64,000 nt of DNA from Eulemur rufifrons (taxonomy: Eukaryota; Chordata; Mammalia; Primates; Lemuridae), in the NCBI RefSeq assembly GCF_041146395.1, contig NC_090989.1:50060501-50124500 (forward strand), in the 5' to 3' direction. Shown here in pieces: positions 61,830 to 64,000 of the stretch (position 1 is the stretch's first letter; each line of letters opens with the position of its first letter). A program made the position numbers and the translations under genes. Under the pieces are notes generated by a model that worked only from the letters and a program-made list of their open reading frames with translations, ran no database searches and had not been told where the DNA came from.

Positions 61830-62515
61830 GTTGCGGATGCTGGGGCCACATAGCAGGAAGATGGGGTCCTCCGGGTCTTTCCAGCTGCCACCTAGTGGGT
61901 CAATGTTTTGGGGGATGAGGATGTCCTATGGAGCCCCGCCCCAGCCAGCCCACAGAACATGCAGTCCCCTCAGCAATCTTGCAGGGGTGACCTGGCAATG
62001 ACCTTCCAAGGCCCTCTAGACACTAAAACTTCTGTGCTGGAGGTTTTCCTCCCACACCAATACTACAATTTTTTTTTTTTTTACAGGACCTCTAGTAGCT
62101 CCGCTGTGCAGGGTTGGGGTCTTACCACTTGCTGCCTCTGCAGGCCATGCTGATCACCTTCACTCGGGGTCCCCTACCCTGGTGCATTCCCTCACCACCA
62201 GTACTGATTGCCTTGCCCTGTCTTTCAAAAGATTTTTTCTGCTTGCCCAGCTACTACAGATCAGCTTTGGCCTGAGCAGACATGCACATTTCTGCTGCTC
62301 AGTGGATTGAACAGCATCTTTTCCATTTTCCAACTAATGCTGGAACCCAGCTCTGAAGAGGAGCCCTCTTCTCAGTTTGTCTTTTGTTGGGTACTCCTTC
62401 ACAGTTCTCGGGTACCATATACAACTTTTGTACATCTGATAGTTACTCTTTTATCATAGCTTAATAATTAAAACTTCCTCTGTTATCTAAATCACTGTGG
62501 TTTTTCTCTTCTGAT
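61830..62515 (+). mobile_element. LTR-like segment, unclassified (sense)
   Basis: A GC-richer block with an LTR-like end: 'ttttgttgggtactccttcacagttctcgggtaccat', then a variant poly(A) signal region 'gcttaataattaaaacttcctctgttatctaaatcactgtgg'. The overall architecture (promoter-like CT-rich part, poly(A)-like part, T/GTG-rich end) suggests an LTR in sense orientation. The upstream boundary and family are unknown. Two open frames (61908-62153, 62208-62459) have no known domain. Confidence 0.4.
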
Positions 62516-62524
62516 GAGATACAG

Positions 62525-63485
62525 GTGGATACACATATAATCGTGTCCTTGTCAGGTTCGAGTTTGCGTCGTGTTCCCTGGTTCCTAGTATGGAAGAATG
62601 ATTACTGGTACTGAGTTGACAGAATTAATGAGCAAGTCAAACAGGAATAAGCAAAGCAGACAGCAAGATTTATTAAAGCACAGTAGGGTCCCAAGTGGGA
62701 ACGAGTCTATCTCCATGAGTAGAGTAGACCCTGGGTTTTTAACACATTTCTACTTTTATGTCTACATTTTTTTTTTTTTGAGACAGAGTCTCACTCTGTT
62801 GCCCAGGCTAGAGTGAGTGCTGTGGCGTCAGCCTAGCTCACAGCAACCTCAAACTCCTGAGCTCAAGCGATCCTCCTGTCTCAGCCTCCCGAGTAGCTGG
62901 GACTACAGGCATGCACCACCATGCCCGGCTAATTTTTTCTATATATATTTTTAGCTGTCCATATAATTTCTTTCTATTTTTAGTAGAGACGGGGTCTCGC
63001 TCTTGCTCAGGCTGGTCTCGAACTCCTGAGCTCAAACGATCCGCCCACCTCGGCCTCCCAGAGTGCTAGGATTACAGGCGTGAGCCACCGCGCCCGGCCT
63101 ATGTCTACATTTTATGGTATGCTAAATGATGGACGGCATATTCATTTTGATTCAGGATGAGAAGTGGAGATATCTTGGAACTGGGGACCACCCTCCTTTA
63201 ACTTGTCCTTACAGGGTAACTTCCAGGGTTGCCATGACATTTGTAAACTGTCACGGGGCTGGTGGGTGTGATTTTTACTGTGTTAATGAGGGTAGTTCAC
63301 CTCAGGTCGCTGCCAGCTCCTCTGTGCACATGCCCCAAGGTGTGTGTTTCTGCATCTGGGCCATCTCTTAGGTTTGTGGTTTTCTTATCCTCCTTTAATT
63401 GGCCCACGATGGTTTCTCTACTGAATCTCCCTTGCCTCCCCTCCACACCTGTTTCCCCTTCTGCCGGGTCCCTATCTAACTAACA
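62525..63485 (-). mobile_element. ERV1-type LTR (antisense), split by an Alu
   Basis: On the minus strand the segment starts TGTTAGTTAGATAGGGACC (63485) and includes 'catgtcatggcaaccctgg..gttaccctgtaaggac' type blocks (plus strand: 'ttacagggtaacttccagggttgccatgacatttgtaaactgtcacggggctgg'). It has an AATAAA signal (plus strand 'gatttattaaagcac', 62667-62681) followed by a U5-like part. The resemblance is to HERV-E/HERV-I class LTRs that share the 'acagtttacaaatgccatggcaac' block. The Alu at 62771 is inserted in it. The left boundary is approximate. Confidence 0.65.
62771..63099 (-). mobile_element. Young lemur-type Alu (antisense) inside an LTR
   Basis: A complete antisense Alu with the long lemur linker, ending 'accgcgcccggcc' at 63099. 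Perfect 14-bp TSD, tatgtctacatttt, at 62757-62770 and 63100-63113. It is nearly identical to the Alu at 3857-4196 (about four substitutions seen). The 65-codon minus-strand frames in both Alus are identical apart from one residue and are Alu-derived, not genes. Confidence 0.97.
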
Positions 63486-64000
63486 TCCTGGCCTATAAAC
63501 ATATAAACACATCTGCAAGTCATTGTTAAAGAAAAGGAAAGTTACCCATAATCACAAAACCTTGGTATCCACATATTCTGCCACATGTTTATGTGGAGAA
63601 ATTTTAAGTTATTGTTAACATGCTAGAGCATACATAAAGGCAGCACTGGGTCCCGTTGAATTTACAAACAACAAAACAAATTTGGAGCCTGTAGATTGTG
63701 TGATCAGTATGAGATAGAGACTGATCTGGCAGTAGTGCTATACCCCAAGAGCCCAGGACAGTGCCTGGCACATATGATAAAGGGAAGGAAAGGAGGAAGG
63801 AAGAGCATCTCATAAATGACAAAGAATCTAACGTGATAGAGTGGTTTTTAATTCAAAGACAGTTTGAGCTGATCTCCAGTTTTTAATGTATATTTTTGTC
63901 AAGTAGCATTGTCAAAAATATACATGGTTTATTGTGACATAAAAATGAGAATATTCCCATTGTCTTCATAACATTCTCAGCTACTTTAATTTTGGTACTA
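63486..64000. other. Noncoding stretch with an L2 scrap
   Basis: 'agagcccaggacagtgcctggcacatatgataaagg' at about 63745-63785 resembles the sense L2/MIR terminus. The remainder is unrecognised and runs off the window. Confidence 0.4.

Overview
The window is nuclear DNA from a primate, most likely a strepsirrhine of the lemur type. Three observations support this. (1) It carries several 7SL-derived dimeric Alus whose mid-linker is longer than in human Alus, as in lemur Alus. (2) It carries LINE-1 copies whose 3' UTR (short G-rich units, then a '...CCCCCATAA..GCTGAAAA' type end) matches strepsirrhine L1s rather than human L1s. (3) It carries the usual background of older mammalian repeats (MIR, L2, MER5, L1M, MaLR, ERVL, hAT-Charlie). 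The base composition is AT-rich and no exon structure, CpG island, tRNA, rRNA or intact host gene is visible. It reads as an intergenic desert or the inside of a very large intron.

Layout. 1-14 kb: MIR and L1M remnants, a lone L1 3' end (2.9 kb), a young Alu (3.9 kb), MaLR LTRs (4.7, 6.7 and 10.5 kb), a degraded antisense L2 region (8.6-9.8 kb), two L1 3' ends in tandem (12.05-12.73 kb) and a solo LTR (13.4 kb). 15-21 kb: one young Alu with a perfect target-site duplication (TSD), an old Alu, and MIR and L1M scraps. 21.95-27.15 kb: an old antisense L1M reaching from its 3' UTR to a GC-rich 5' UTR, with an internal deletion. 27-33 kb: mostly unique sequence with a repeat-poor interval (29.15-30.5 kb), then MER5A, an Alu and an L1M fragment. 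33.32-36.57 kb: a 3.2 kb L1 with a 13-bp perfect TSD and a 5' inversion, the clearest event in the window. 36.6-46.5 kb: a free Alu monomer, MIR, L2, MER5A, one Alu and long unique stretches. 46.7-51.7 kb: a badly decayed ERVL-class provirus. 52-60 kb: an L1 3' end, a second 5'-inverted L1 (54.9-55.65 kb), an ERVL-type LTR and L2. 60.8-63.5 kb: a hAT-Charlie transposase relic followed by two LTR-like segments in opposite orientation, one interrupted by a young Alu.

No genes act together here. The longest open frame (34094-34993) is the reverse-transcriptase part of a dead L1 ORF2. Most other long open frames are strand shadows, Alu-derived frames or chance frames in AT-rich DNA. I found no convincing new biological system. 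The most useful observations concern retrotransposon biology: the recurring truncation point and copy-number-variable 96-bp unit of the lemur-type L1 3' UTR, two twin-priming inversions, and the tandem duplication that seems to have produced the lemur Alu linker. Repeat family names come from memory of consensus sequences, not from a database search.
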